A stretch of DNA of 30,305 bases from an uncultured Prevotella sp. (lineage in GTDB: Bacteria; Bacteroidota; Bacteroidia; Bacteroidales; Bacteroidaceae). The DNA lies in contig CAAGSA010000078.1 in the NCBI GenBank assembly GCA_900772835.1, positions 1 through 30,305 on the forward strand, given 5' to 3'. The translations under genes were made by a program, and so were the position numbers. A model generated the notes under the pieces. The model saw only the letters and a list, made by a program, of their open reading frames with translations, ran no database searches and was not told where the DNA came from. Positions 7,734-16,866 of this stretch are shown in pieces. Positions within the stretch are counted from its first letter, which is position 1. Each line of letters begins with the position of its first letter.

Positions 7734-9095
7734 ATGGACAGACAGACCGTAAGGGACATAGGCGTGAACATATGCCGCTTCGCCGTGGCTGCCACATTCG
7801 TGTTCTCTGGATTCGTGAAGGCTATAGACCCCATAGGCACGCAATACAAGTTGCACGACTATCTGGCGGCCGTGGGTATGCAGGAACTCGTGCCCGACTA
7901 CGCCACGCTCGCCGCTGCGGTGATGCTCGCGGCAGTGGAGTTCAGCCTCGGCATCTTCCTGCTCTTCGCCATAAGGCGCAGGATAACGGCACGCCTGACG
8001 CTCGCCGTGATGACGGTGATGACGGCAATAACGGTGTGGATAGCGATAGCAGACCCGGTGAAGGACTGCGGATGCTTCGGCGACGCCGTGAAGCTGACCA
8101 ACTGGCAGACGCTCGCAAAGAACGTGGTGCTGCTCGCAGCAACGGCGGTGATATGCCGCCACCCGTTCAGCATGGTGAGGTTCATAAGCCGCACGAACCA
8201 GTGGATAGCCGTTAACTATACCATCATATACAGCATCGCCATAAGCACGTGGTGTCTGTACGACCTGCCACTGCTCGACTTCCGCCCATACAGCGTGGGC
8301 ACCGACATACGCAAGGCGATGGAAATACCCGAAGGGGCGGAACAGCCAGAGTTCGAAACCACATTCCTGATGAAGAAAAACGGGAAGACAAAGGAATTCA
8401 CACTCGAAAACTACCCCGACTCCACGTGGACGTTCGTGGACAGCAAGACGGTGCAGGTGAAGGAGGGATACGTGCCGCCGATTCACGACTTCACGATGGA
8501 AGACCCCACAACGGGGAACGACCTGACCGACGACATACTGAGCCGCAGGAGCTACACATTCCTGCTCATATCGCCGCACCTCGAAAACGCCGACGACTCG
8601 AACTTCGGCGACCTGAACCGCATCTACGACTACTGCCTCGCCCACAAATACCGCTTCTATGCGCTCACGGCAAGCAACAGGAAGGCCGTGGAGAGATGGC
8701 GCGACATGACGGGGGCTGAATACCCCTTCCTCTTCACCGACGAGACGACGCTGAAGACCATCATAAGGAGCAACCCCGGACTGCTGCTCATCAAGGACGG
8801 CACCGTGGTGAGGAAATGGAGCCACAACCGGCTGCCGCAGATGGACGAGAACATGCCGAGGCTCGAACGCATGACAGAAGGCAGAATGCCGAAACAGACG
8901 ACAGGCATGACCATCCTGGGCACGATGCTGTGGTTCTTCCTGCCGCTGCTGCTGCTCACACTCGCCGACAGGATGTGGGCATGGACAAAATGGGTGAGGA
9001 AACCGGCAAAAGCGGAAAATCCATCTGCAGGAAACAGAAACGCCGAGGAGCAAGACGCCGACGGCAAGACGACAGAACAAGAAAAGACAACATAA
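7734..9095 (+). CDS. DoxX/MauE-like membrane protein with C-terminal thioredoxin-like domain (BT_3928 type)
   Basis: The 453-residue protein begins with four hydrophobic segments (about 13-30, 56-80, 88-107, 128-142) in DoxX/MauE style, including FSGFVKAIDP. The redox-looking motif DCGCFGD (Cys112, Cys114) follows the third, as in MauE-like proteins. A further membrane segment at about 160-178 leads to a soluble region of about 200 residues. There, FLLISPHLENAD and YPFLFTDETTLKTIIRSNPGLLLIKDGTVVRKW resemble a thioredoxin-like fold without a CxxC. A last transmembrane helix (about 384-405) precedes a charged tail. The family (BT_3928) is conserved in Bacteroidales between a DUF1599 gene and tpiA, as here. 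A role in periplasmic disulfide or quinone redox is inference only. Confidence 0.82.
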   Translation: MDRQTVRDIGVNICRFAVAATFVFSGFVKAIDPIGTQYKLHDYLAAVGMQELVPDYATLAAAVMLAAVEFSLGIFLLFAIRRRITARLTLAVMTVMTAITVWIAIADPVKDCGCFGDAVKLTNWQTLAKNVVLLAATAVICRHPFSMVRFISRTNQWIAVNYTIIYSIAISTWCLYDLPLLDFRPYSVGTDIRKAMEIPEGAEQPEFETTFLMKKNGKTKEFTLENYPDSTWTFVDSKTVQVKEGYVPPIHDFTMEDPTTGNDLTDDILSRRSYTFLLISPHLENADDSNFGDLNRIYDYCLAHKYRFYALTASNRKAVERWRDMTGAEYPFLFTDETTLKTIIRSNPGLLLIKDGTVVRKWSHNRLPQMDENMPRLERMTEGRMPKQTTGMTILGTMLWFFLPLLLLTLADRMWAWTKWVRKPAKAENPSAGNRNAEEQDADGKTTEQEKTT

Positions 9096-9129
9096 AGCAT
9101 TTTTTAAACTATTAGCAAAAAAAGTAAAA

Positions 9130-9885
9130 ATGAGAAAAAAAATTGTAGCAGGAAACTGGAAAATGAACATGAACCTGCAAGAAGGCATCGCTCTCGCAAA
9201 AGAGCTGAACGACACTCTCACCGCACAGAAGCCTGAATGCGGTGTGATTATCTGCACTCCTTTCATCCATCTGGCAAGCATCGCACAGTTCTTGAACCAG
9301 GACGTTATCGGACTGGGTGCAGAGGACTGCGCAAGCAAGGAGAAGGGCGCTTACACAGGAGAGGTTTCGGCAGAAATGGTGAAGAGCACCGGAGCACAGT
9401 ATGTCATCATCGGCCACTCTGAGCGCAGAGGCTACTATGCCGAGACTCCGGAAATCCTGAAGGAGAAGGTGTTGCTGGCACTCAAGAACGGACTCAAGGT
9501 GATCTTCTGCATCGGAGAGAGCCTAGAGGAGCGCGAAGCAAACAAGCAGAACGAGGTGGTGAAGGCAGAACTAGAAGGAAGCGTGTTCAATCTCACGGCA
9601 GAGGAATTCAAGAACATCATCGTGGCATACGAGCCAATCTGGGCAATCGGCACAGGCAAGACAGCCACCGCAGACCAGGCTGAGGAAATCCACGCATACA
9701 TCCGCAGCGTGATCGCCGAGAAGTATGGCAAGGAGGTTGCCGAAGACACAACCATCCTCTACGGAGGAAGCTGCAAGGCAAGCAACGCACCGGAGCTCTT
9801 CGCAAAGCCCGACATCGACGGAGGACTCATCGGTGGAGCATCGCTGAAGGCTGCCGACTTCAAGGGTATCATCGACGCCCGATAA
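9130..9885 (+). CDS. tpiA: Triosephosphate isomerase
   Basis: The 251-residue TIM-barrel enzyme interconverts dihydroxyacetone phosphate and glyceraldehyde-3-phosphate. Catalytic residues are in place: Lys11 in GNWKMN, His96 in IIGHSERR, and Glu168 in AYEPIWAIGTGKTA. The mobile loop 6 (IWAIGTGKT) and the phosphate-binding GGSCKASNAPEL and GGLIGGASL segments are intact, and length is normal. It is 34 nt downstream of the membrane-protein gene, and a strong terminator follows. Its codon use looks smoother and more G-ending than its neighbours', as expected for a highly expressed glycolytic gene. Confidence 0.98.
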   Translation: MRKKIVAGNWKMNMNLQEGIALAKELNDTLTAQKPECGVIICTPFIHLASIAQFLNQDVIGLGAEDCASKEKGAYTGEVSAEMVKSTGAQYVIIGHSERRGYYAETPEILKEKVLLALKNGLKVIFCIGESLEEREANKQNEVVKAELEGSVFNLTAEEFKNIIVAYEPIWAIGTGKTATADQAEEIHAYIRSVIAEKYGKEVAEDTTILYGGSCKASNAPELFAKPDIDGGLIGGASLKAADFKGIIDAR

Positions 9886-9902
9886 TATTTTAACCGGTAT
9901 AT

Positions 9903-9954
9903 GAGAGTGTGCCGAGGCGGAAAGGAAAAACCGTACGGCACACCCTCTTTTTTT
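9903..9954 (+). terminator. Intrinsic terminator of tpiA
   Basis: A stem of 12 positions with one mismatch (9903-9914 with 9936-9947) is followed by seven or more T. It lies 22 bp before the SPOR-domain gene, so that gene depends on read-through or on a promoter I cannot see. Confidence 0.82.
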
Positions 9955-9976
9955 ACTAAATCACAACAATCCATAT

Positions 9977-10738
9977 ATGAAGAAGTTCATCGCTATATCA
10001 GTATTTGCAACAGGCATTGCCATGCAGTGCCAGGCACAGTCGTTCCTCGGCACGCTCAAGCAGAAGCAGCAGGGCGAGGGAACAGTAACCATAAAGCAAA
10101 GTGCCGATATAGACAACCTGGTGAACAACGCCAAACTAAAGGCAGGCAGCACCCAGGCTGCACAACAGACTGCACCGAAGCAGGAAAGACAAGACGTAAA
10201 CGACAGGAAACAAACTGCCGCCGCAACCGCCACACAACACAAAGCGGGGAAACAAGGGCTGCACAAGCATTCTGCAGCCGAACACAAACCGGCTATAACC
10301 GAGCACAAGCTCTCCACCCCAGCAGAGCACAAGCAGTCAGCCATAGCCGAACACAAACCAGCCATAGTCGAGCACAAGCAGGAACAGCCCGCAGAAAAGC
10401 ACACGCCAAAGGCTGCCGACACGGCTGACACCACACCCGTGGTGGACACCAGCAAAAAGCTGATGCGCAACAGCTACAAAGTGACTGGCTACCGCATACA
10501 GGCTTATTCAGGAGGAAACACGAAAGCCGACCGAGAGAAGGCAAACAAGATAGGAAACGCCATAAAGATGAAATACCCGAACCAGCCGGTATACGTGCAT
10601 TTCTACACTCCGCGATGGATATGCCGGGTGGGAAACTTCCGCTCCTACGCAGAAGCGGCACAGATGCTCAAGGGCATCAAGGCAATGGGCTACACGCAGG
10701 CATGCATCGTGAAGGGAAAAATCAATGTGGCATACTGA
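9977..10738 (+). CDS. SPOR-domain protein with signal peptide and EHK-repeat linker
   Basis: The 253-residue protein has a signal peptide (1-20, ending MQCQA) and a short N-terminal region. A long low-complexity linker (about 55-165) is rich in Ala, Gln, Lys, His and Pro, and a C-terminal SPOR domain covers about 166-248 (YRIQAYSGGNTKADREKANKI, VYVHFYTPRWICRVGNFRSY, and a final AMGYTQACIVKG strand). SPOR domains bind denuded peptidoglycan at division sites, so the product is probably periplasmic. The linker contains five EHK triplets at 102, 109, 117, 125 and 132. SPOR genes between tpiA and folE are usual in Bacteroidales. folE follows 38 nt downstream. Confidence 0.9.
   Translation: MKKFIAISVFATGIAMQCQAQSFLGTLKQKQQGEGTVTIKQSADIDNLVNNAKLKAGSTQAAQQTAPKQERQDVNDRKQTAAATATQHKAGKQGLHKHSAAEHKPAITEHKLSTPAEHKQSAIAEHKPAIVEHKQEQPAEKHTPKAADTADTTPVVDTSKKLMRNSYKVTGYRIQAYSGGNTKADREKANKIGNAIKMKYPNQPVYVHFYTPRWICRVGNFRSYAEAAQMLKGIKAMGYTQACIVKGKINVAY
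10280..10378 (+). repeat. Imperfect short coding repeat (EHK units)
   Basis: Five diverged units of 7-8 codons, each carrying EHK (GAACACAAA or GAGCACAAG), lie in the linker of the SPOR protein. Synonymous differences between copies show that the repeat is not freshly duplicated. Confidence 0.7.
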
Positions 10739-10776
10739 TACTAAAAAAAAGACATATAACGACCCAAATAAAAGAC

Positions 10777-11358
10777 ATGAATCCAGAAACACAATTCCGC
10801 CCGGGTCTCGACGACCTGGCATCGCACTACAAGAGCGTGATATCACTGCTCGGAGAAGACACAGAACGCGAAGGACTGCTGAAGACACCCATGCGAGTGG
10901 CAAAGGCTATGCAAATCCTGACAAGAGGATACACGCAGGACGCACACAAGGTGCTCACCGACGCACTGTTCAAAGAGGAATACAACCAGATGGTCATAGT
11001 GAAGGACATCGACTTCTTCTCGCTCTGCGAACACCACATGCTGCCGTTCTACGGAAAGGTGCACGTGGCATACATACCCAACGGCTATATCACCGGACTG
11101 AGCAAAATAGCACGCGTGGTGGACATATTCAGCCACCGGCTGCAGGTGCAGGAACGCATGACGCAGCAGATAAAGGACTGCATCAACGACACACTGCACC
11201 CGAAGGGCGTGATAGTTGTGGTGGAGGCAAAGCACATGTGCATGCAGATGAGAGGAGTGGAGAAACAGAACTCCGTGACCACGACAAGCGACTTCTGCGG
11301 CGCATTCGAACAGGCAAAGACACGTCAGGAATTCATGAACCTGATACACAAGGGATAA
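10777..11358 (+). CDS. folE: GTP cyclohydrolase I
   Basis: The 193-residue enzyme converts GTP to 7,8-dihydroneopterin triphosphate, the first step to tetrahydrofolate. Zinc ligands are Cys84 and His87 in FSLCEHHMLPF and Cys155 in AKHMCMQMRG. LLKTPMRVAKA, GLSKIARVVDIFSHRLQVQERMT (quoted in part) and SVTTTSDFCGAF are family signatures. The frame is open upstream inside the SPOR gene, but family alignment and the intergenic gap place the start at 10777. It is probably co-transcribed with the SPOR gene. Confidence 0.96.
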   Translation: MNPETQFRPGLDDLASHYKSVISLLGEDTEREGLLKTPMRVAKAMQILTRGYTQDAHKVLTDALFKEEYNQMVIVKDIDFFSLCEHHMLPFYGKVHVAYIPNGYITGLSKIARVVDIFSHRLQVQERMTQQIKDCINDTLHPKGVIVVVEAKHMCMQMRGVEKQNSVTTTSDFCGAFEQAKTRQEFMNLIHKG

Positions 11359-11457
11359 AAAACTCCTGCGGCGATGCAATATTGTGCCGGCAGTGCTGTT
11401 TACCTATATGTAAAACCATTATATAAAGAAAGTAACAAACAGCAAGAAGAAAAGAAA

Positions 11458-12123
11458 ATGAAAAGTCTCAAAAACATCCTGCCAGCACTGCTCATGGCAC
11501 TGCTGGCATCCATGACAATGGTTTCGTGTCTCGACTCAGACAACGACGACAACACGCTGACCCCGGAACTGGAAAAACAGGCAAGAACGGCTATGAGCAA
11601 CATATACACAGGAAAGCTCATATTCAAGAACCTGGAACTCGACGCCACGAAATTCCCCACACAGGTAGACACCATCAAGGGAGCAAGAGTGAAATTCGCA
11701 TACAGCGACTCAACCGCCGTGGTATACTCGCTGCCGGCAAAACTGCTCTTCAAGGCACTCGACGGGAACGAAAGCCTGAAGAAAGCCGCTGAGCAGCTCG
11801 GCGAAGTGGACCTGACGATGAAATACGCCATATACAGCGTATATAACGACTATGTATACTTCGCGTCGGTGATGAAACCGCTGACGCTGACACTCGACTA
11901 CGACGGGGAAACGCACAAAATCGGCGTTGACTTCATTACAACGAACGGCAACATGTATTCCAACGGAAACATCAGCTTCAATTTCGCAATCAACGCCATA
12001 TACGACGGCGTCGGAACCGACGGAAAACCGAAGCTGCTGCCAGGCGGACAGCTCTACTCGCCGACTATGGAACAGTCGAAACTCGAGAACATTCTATTCG
12101 TGTTCGGAGGGGCTGTAAAATAA
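11458..12123 (+). CDS. DUF4840-like Bacteroidota lipoprotein
   Basis: The 221-residue product has a classical lipoprotein signal ending TMVSC (Cys23), followed by an acidic tether (LDSDNDDN). An Asp-rich stretch just after the Cys is typical of Bacteroidota lipoproteins, including surface-exposed ones. The mature part reads as alternating beta strands (KLIFKNLEL, VKFAYSDSTAVVYSLP, PLTLTLDYDG, GNISFNFAINAIYDG). It resembles the DUF4840 family, but I assign this from memory of the pattern and not from a search. The start ATG at 11458 is chosen because the signal peptide begins there. It is 99 nt after folE and ends in a terminator. Confidence 0.78.
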   Translation: MKSLKNILPALLMALLASMTMVSCLDSDNDDNTLTPELEKQARTAMSNIYTGKLIFKNLELDATKFPTQVDTIKGARVKFAYSDSTAVVYSLPAKLLFKALDGNESLKKAAEQLGEVDLTMKYAIYSVYNDYVYFASVMKPLTLTLDYDGETHKIGVDFITTNGNMYSNGNISFNFAINAIYDGVGTDGKPKLLPGGQLYSPTMEQSKLENILFVFGGAVK

Positions 12124-12167
12124 AAACAGCATAATGTTAACAAATAAAAGATGAATCGCCATAGGAT

Positions 12168-12201
12168 AGCCCTGCACGCAACAGAGAGCGTGCAGGGCTT
12201 T
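12168..12201 (+). terminator. Terminator of the folE/DUF4840 transcription unit
   Basis: A perfect 12-bp stem (12168-12179 with 12188-12199) with an 8-nt loop is followed by a short T stretch. The T tract is weak, but the stem is GC-rich. Confidence 0.7.
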
Positions 12202-12246
12202 ATGCATATTATGAACCCATGTTAACAGGGTTTAGCCTTGGTTAAC

Positions 12247-12277
12247 TTGCAGGAACAGGGATTATTTGCTACATTTG
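12247..12277 (+). promoter_or_regulatory. Promoter of aroA
   Basis: TTG (12247-12249), a 20-bp spacer and TACATTTG (12270-12277) match the Bacteroidota consensus. A small hairpin (CGGGCT/AGCCCG, 12282-12296) lies at the predicted 5' end of the transcript. Confidence 0.76.
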
Positions 12278-12331
12278 CAACCGGGCTTGAAGCCCGATAA
12301 ATCTATACAACCAAAAATATAATCCATATAT

Positions 12332-13582
12332 ATGACATACAGCATATCTGCACCTGAACATCTGGAAACAACCATAGAGGTGCCCGCATCAAAAAGCATC
12401 AGCAACAGGGCACTGATAATCTATGCCCTCTCGGGCGGGGAAATCCTGCCGGCACACCTGTCAGACTGCGACGACACGGAAGTCATAGTGAACGCACTGT
12501 GGAATATGCCCGAAGTGATCGACATCAAAGCCGGAGGAACGGCAATGAGATTCATGACGGCATACCTGGCAGTGACACCGGGAACGCACGTGATTACAGG
12601 AACGGAAAGAATGAAACACCGCCCGATACATATACTGGCAGACGGACTGAAACGGCTCGGTGCCGACATTGAATATTTGGGCGAAACGGGATTTCCGCCA
12701 CTGCGCATCACCGGAAAAAAACTCGACGGAGGACAGCTGGAGGTGAGGGGCGACGTGAGTTCACAGTTCATATCGGCACTGCTGATGATTGCACCGACAA
12801 TGAAGGACGGACTGACACTGAAGCTACAAGGAGAGATAATCTCAAGACCATACATAGACCTGACGCTGTGTACCATGCGCGACTTCGGAGCGGATGCGGA
12901 ATGGACCGACAACGACACTATCACCGTGAAACCAAAACCATACACACCGACAAAATACTACATTGAAAGCGACTGGGGAGCTGCATCATACTGGTATGAG
13001 ATGATGGCGCTGACCGACGACGCGGAAGCTGAGGTGTATCTCAACGGAATGATGGACGGCTCGCTGCAAGGCGACTCAGTGGCAAAATACCTGTTCAACA
13101 TGCTCGGCATAAGGACTTCCTTCGGAAGCCGCATGGGGGGCGAACCGACAACCGTCACGCTGAAGAAGACCGGACTACGCTCGGCACGGCTCGACTACGA
13201 CTTCATCAACCAGCCCGACCTGGCACAGACGTTCGTGGTCACGTGCGCACTGATGGGCATACCGTTCCACTTCACCGGTCTCGCCACGCTGCGCATAAAG
13301 GAAACAGACCGCATTGAGGCTCTGAAAAGAGAAATGAGAAAGCTGGGATACCAGATAAGCGACGGCGACGGAACCGAACTGATATGGACCGGCGAACGAT
13401 GCGAACCCGACGAGGACATCATCATCGACACATACGAAGACCACCGTATGGCGATGGCTTTCGCACCGGCGGCGATGGCTCTTGGAAACATAAAAATAAA
13501 CAATCCGGAAGTGGTCACGAAGTCGTACCCCAACTTCTGGAACGATATGAAAGCTGCCGGCTTCTGCATAAAAGAGGTGTAA
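12332..13582 (+). CDS. aroA: 5-enolpyruvylshikimate-3-phosphate synthase
   Basis: The 416-residue enzyme transfers enolpyruvate from PEP to shikimate-3-phosphate in the chorismate pathway. Signatures include PASKSISNRAL with Lys21, GDVSSQFISALL (140-151), FINQPDLAQTF with the catalytic Asp, RIKETDRIEAL with the catalytic Glu, and YEDHRMAMAFAP. The loop usually written LGNAGTAMRPL reads IKAGGTAMRFM here (65-75): the Asn-Ala pair is Ala-Gly, and the proline after MR is Phe. Bacteroidota enzymes are divergent and shorter than E. coli AroA, and the overall match is secure. It is the first gene after a strong promoter; the TPR lipoprotein gene follows 50 nt later. Confidence 0.95.
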   Translation: MTYSISAPEHLETTIEVPASKSISNRALIIYALSGGEILPAHLSDCDDTEVIVNALWNMPEVIDIKAGGTAMRFMTAYLAVTPGTHVITGTERMKHRPIHILADGLKRLGADIEYLGETGFPPLRITGKKLDGGQLEVRGDVSSQFISALLMIAPTMKDGLTLKLQGEIISRPYIDLTLCTMRDFGADAEWTDNDTITVKPKPYTPTKYYIESDWGAASYWYEMMALTDDAEAEVYLNGMMDGSLQGDSVAKYLFNMLGIRTSFGSRMGGEPTTVTLKKTGLRSARLDYDFINQPDLAQTFVVTCALMGIPFHFTGLATLRIKETDRIEALKREMRKLGYQISDGDGTELIWTGERCEPDEDIIIDTYEDHRMAMAFAPAAMALGNIKINNPEVVTKSYPNFWNDMKAAGFCIKEV

Positions 13583-13632
13583 GAAACCGGGCAGGACAGG
13601 CAATAAAAAACACTTTTCCAAGTTAATATAGA

Positions 13633-16600
13633 GTGAATAATAGAGTAAACAGACATATAATCATCGTCATTGTCTTTTTTGCGGCAATGACAATCATCGG
13701 ATGCTCGACGCAGAAAAACACGGCGGGCAGCCGGTGGTGGCATTCGTTCAACGCAAGATACAACACATTCTACAACGGTTCGCTCGCATATATCGACGCT
13801 GCACAGGAGAAGGAAAACGGCAACAAGGACAACTTCACCGAACTGCTGCCACTATACACCGTGGGCAACAAGACAAGCCGCGACCTGGGAAAGGCGAACT
13901 TCGATCGGGCAATAGAGAAATGCCAGAAAGTGATAAAGGCGCACAGCATAAAGAAACGTCCGGAATGGAACAAGTCGCGAAAGAAAACGGCACGCGACAT
14001 CGAATGGCTGAACCGACGCGAATACAACCCGTTCCTGTGGAAAGCGTGGCTGCTGATGGGCAGGGCACAGTTCCAGAAGGGGGCATTCGACGAGGCAGCT
14101 TCCACATTCGCATACATGAGCCGGCTGTATGCCACGCAGCCTGCCATCTACGGCAAAGCAAGGGCTTGGCTGGCAAGATGCTACACGGAACAGGACTGGC
14201 TATACGACGCAGAGGACGTGATAACAAAAATGAAGCGCGACTCGATGAACTGGCATGCGGTGAAGGACTGGGACTATGCCTACACCGACTATTATATCCG
14301 CACCGGAAGATATGCCGAAGCCATACCATATCTGCGCAAGGTGATACGCCACGAAGGCAGACGGAAGCAGAAGGCACGCGAATGGTATATCATGGGACAG
14401 CTGCACTCTGCCCTTGGCAACAAGCTGGAAGCATACAAGGCATACAAAAGGGTAATCCGACAGAACCCGCCATACGAACTGGAGTTCAACGCACGCATCG
14501 CCATGACCGAGGTTATGGCAAGCGGAAAATGGAAGCAGATGGTAGGCAGGCTGAAGCGTATGGCGCGCAACGACAACAATAAGGATTATCTCGACCAGGT
14601 GTACTATGCCATCGGCAATATATACATGACACAGAAAGACACGCTGAAGGCTATCGAAGCCTATGAGCGAGGCAATGCGAAGAGTACGAGAAACGGAATA
14701 GAGAAGGGTGTGCTGCTGCTCACCCTCGGCGACATATACTGGACACGGGAAGCTTTCAACGATGCCCAGCGATGCTACGGCGAAGCCATAGGACTGCTCG
14801 ACAAGGAGCGCAAAGACTACAAGCAGCTGTCGGAACGTTCCAAGATTCTCGACAACCTTGTGCCGTATACCGATGCCGTGCATCTGCAGGACTCGCTGCA
14901 GGCTCTCGCCAAGATGCCGGAAAAGGAAAGGAATGCCGCCATTGACCGAGTGATAGAGGCCCTGAAAAAGAAGGAGAAGGAGGAACGCGACGCCAAGGCA
15001 GAAGCGGAGGCACAGCAGAAAATATCGGAAAACAGCGGCAACACCGGATTCAACCAGAACCGCAACAACCAGATGACGAACAATCCGACGAACCAGAAAA
15101 ACGCCCTCTGGTATTTCTACAACCAGATGGCAGTGAACCAAGGCAAGGCCACTTTCCAGAAACTATGGGGAAAGCGCGAGAATGTGGACGACTGGCAGCG
15201 AAACAACAAGACTGTGGTTGCCACGGCACAGGGTGTGGAGGAGATGACCGACGAGATGCGCGACTCGCTCGCCACCGCTGCCGCCATGGAGGATTCACTG
15301 AAGAACATCACAGACAGTGCGCAGAACGACCCGCACAAACGCGAATACTATCTCGCACAGATTCCGTTCACTGAGGAACAGGTGCAGGAAAGCAACCTGC
15401 TCATTATGGACGGGCTGTACAATTCCGGCGTAATATTCAAGGACAAACTCGACAATCTGCCACTAAGCGAGAAGGCTCTCCGCCGACTCGAAGACCAATA
15501 CCCAACATACGAGGGTATGGACAACGCATACTATCATCTGTTCCTGCTCTACAACAGGCTACACCAGCCCATCACAGCAGCGACATATATAGAAAAGCTA
15601 AAAAAGGGATTCCCCGACAGCGAATGGACAACTCTTCTTTCTGACCCCAACTTCGAGGAGAACGCCAAGTTCGGCGTGCATCTCGAAGACTCGCTATATG
15701 CCTCTACATACAATGCGTTCAAGGCTGACCGGCTGGACGAGGTGAAGCACAACGTGGGAATATCGGAAAAACGATTCCCACTTGGGGAAAACCGCGACAA
15801 ATTCATATTCTTCAGCGGTATGGCAAAACTCAACGGCGGCAATGCCAAGGGCTGCGTGGAGGATATGAAGACGGTGGTGGAGAAATATCCGAAAAGCAGC
15901 GTGAGCACGCTTGCCGGAATGATTATAAACGGAGTGAAAGAAGGCAGGAAGCTGCACGGAGGAAAGTTCGACATCAGCGATGTATGGGCAAGACGCAGCA
16001 TCGTGATGAGCGACAGCGACTCGATAAAGGCACGCGAATTCACCGTGGAACGCAACACCGACTTCTCGTTCATCATCGCATACCAGCCCGACTCCATAAA
16101 CAAGAACCAGCTGCTGTACGAACTGGCGAAATACAATTTCTCAAACTTCCTCGTAAGAAACTTCGAGATTGCAACTGAGGAGATTGAAGGACTGGAGCGT
16201 ATGGTGGTCGGCGGATTCAAGAGCTACGACGAAGCGCTGCAATACGCCCGCCAGCTGTATGCCAACAAGAGCATTCTGCGCCTTGTGCAGAAATGCCGCA
16301 CCATTATCATCAGCGATTCCAACAAGGAACTGCTCGGCACACAGTTCAGCTACAACGACTATGACAAGTTCTACGAGAAGCATTTCGTGCCGCTGCGCGT
16401 CAGCACCGTACGACTGCTCACGGAACCGGAGCCCGTGGAATACGACAAGCAGCCTGAACCCGACACAGTTCATACAGAAAAGGAACCGGAGAACAAACTG
16501 CTAAACGGCGGTGTAATCGACGACAACACGTTCATCCAACTTGGCATCCCCACCGAATCACCAGCTACCGAGGACAACTCCATAACGATTCCGACGGAAG

Positions 16601-16866
16601 AGGACAAGCCTGTAACCCCTGCCGACGACAACACTATAACAATCCCGACAGAGGAGCAGACAATTAAGGAGCAGACCAATATGCCTAATGAGCCCAACAA
16701 GCCCACTCCCCCCGCCCCCACCGTCACTCCCCCACAAGACGACAACGGCATCCACTTCTCCGACGACCCCGACAACGGCACATACACCGTCCCATCGTCG
16801 TCCAGTCAGCAGAAGCAGCAGGACCTGAACCTCGAAGATGACTACTACGAGCTGGACGGTTTCTAA
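13633..16866 (+). CDS. porW: Large TPR lipoprotein, PorW/SprE-like (type IX secretion)
   Basis: The 1077-residue lipoprotein starts with GTG. The hydrophobic signal needs this start and ends in the lipobox MTIIGC (Cys24). CSTQKNTAGSRWWHSFNARY directly after the Cys resembles SprE of Flavobacterium and PorW of Porphyromonas, periplasmic TPR lipoproteins of type IX secretion and gliding. Residues about 80-430 contain successive TPR-like helical pairs (for example RAQFQKGAFDEAASTFAYMS and AIEAYERGNAKS). A charged helix is at 440-475 and an Asn/Gln-rich linker at 477-500. A second helical repeat region follows to about 900. The C-terminal 130 residues are Pro/Thr/Asp/Glu-rich with a duplicated ITIPTEE unit. 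The neighbouring porX supports the call, although the symbol rests on resemblance. Confidence 0.8.
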   Translation: MNNRVNRHIIIVIVFFAAMTIIGCSTQKNTAGSRWWHSFNARYNTFYNGSLAYIDAAQEKENGNKDNFTELLPLYTVGNKTSRDLGKANFDRAIEKCQKVIKAHSIKKRPEWNKSRKKTARDIEWLNRREYNPFLWKAWLLMGRAQFQKGAFDEAASTFAYMSRLYATQPAIYGKARAWLARCYTEQDWLYDAEDVITKMKRDSMNWHAVKDWDYAYTDYYIRTGRYAEAIPYLRKVIRHEGRRKQKAREWYIMGQLHSALGNKLEAYKAYKRVIRQNPPYELEFNARIAMTEVMASGKWKQMVGRLKRMARNDNNKDYLDQVYYAIGNIYMTQKDTLKAIEAYERGNAKSTRNGIEKGVLLLTLGDIYWTREAFNDAQRCYGEAIGLLDKERKDYKQLSERSKILDNLVPYTDAVHLQDSLQALAKMPEKERNAAIDRVIEALKKKEKEERDAKAEAEAQQKISENSGNTGFNQNRNNQMTNNPTNQKNALWYFYNQMAVNQGKATFQKLWGKRENVDDWQRNNKTVVATAQGVEEMTDEMRDSLATAAAMEDSLKNITDSAQNDPHKREYYLAQIPFTEEQVQESNLLIMDGLYNSGVIFKDKLDNLPLSEKALRRLEDQYPTYEGMDNAYYHLFLLYNRLHQPITAATYIEKLKKGFPDSEWTTLLSDPNFEENAKFGVHLEDSLYASTYNAFKADRLDEVKHNVGISEKRFPLGENRDKFIFFSGMAKLNGGNAKGCVEDMKTVVEKYPKSSVSTLAGMIINGVKEGRKLHGGKFDISDVWARRSIVMSDSDSIKAREFTVERNTDFSFIIAYQPDSINKNQLLYELAKYNFSNFLVRNFEIATEEIEGLERMVVGGFKSYDEALQYARQLYANKSILRLVQKCRTIIISDSNKELLGTQFSYNDYDKFYEKHFVPLRVSTVRLLTEPEPVEYDKQPEPDTVHTEKEPENKLLNGGVIDDNTFIQLGIPTESPATEDNSITIPTEEDKPVTPADDNTITIPTEEQTIKEQTNMPNEPNKPTPPAPTVTPPQDDNGIHFSDDPDNGTYTVPSSSSQQKQQDLNLEDDYYELDGF

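Noticed and set aside
7713..9338. A 541-codon minus-strand frame opposite the DoxX-like gene and tpiA
   Set aside because: It overlaps two genes with clear motifs, and its sequence shows only reversed-codon composition.
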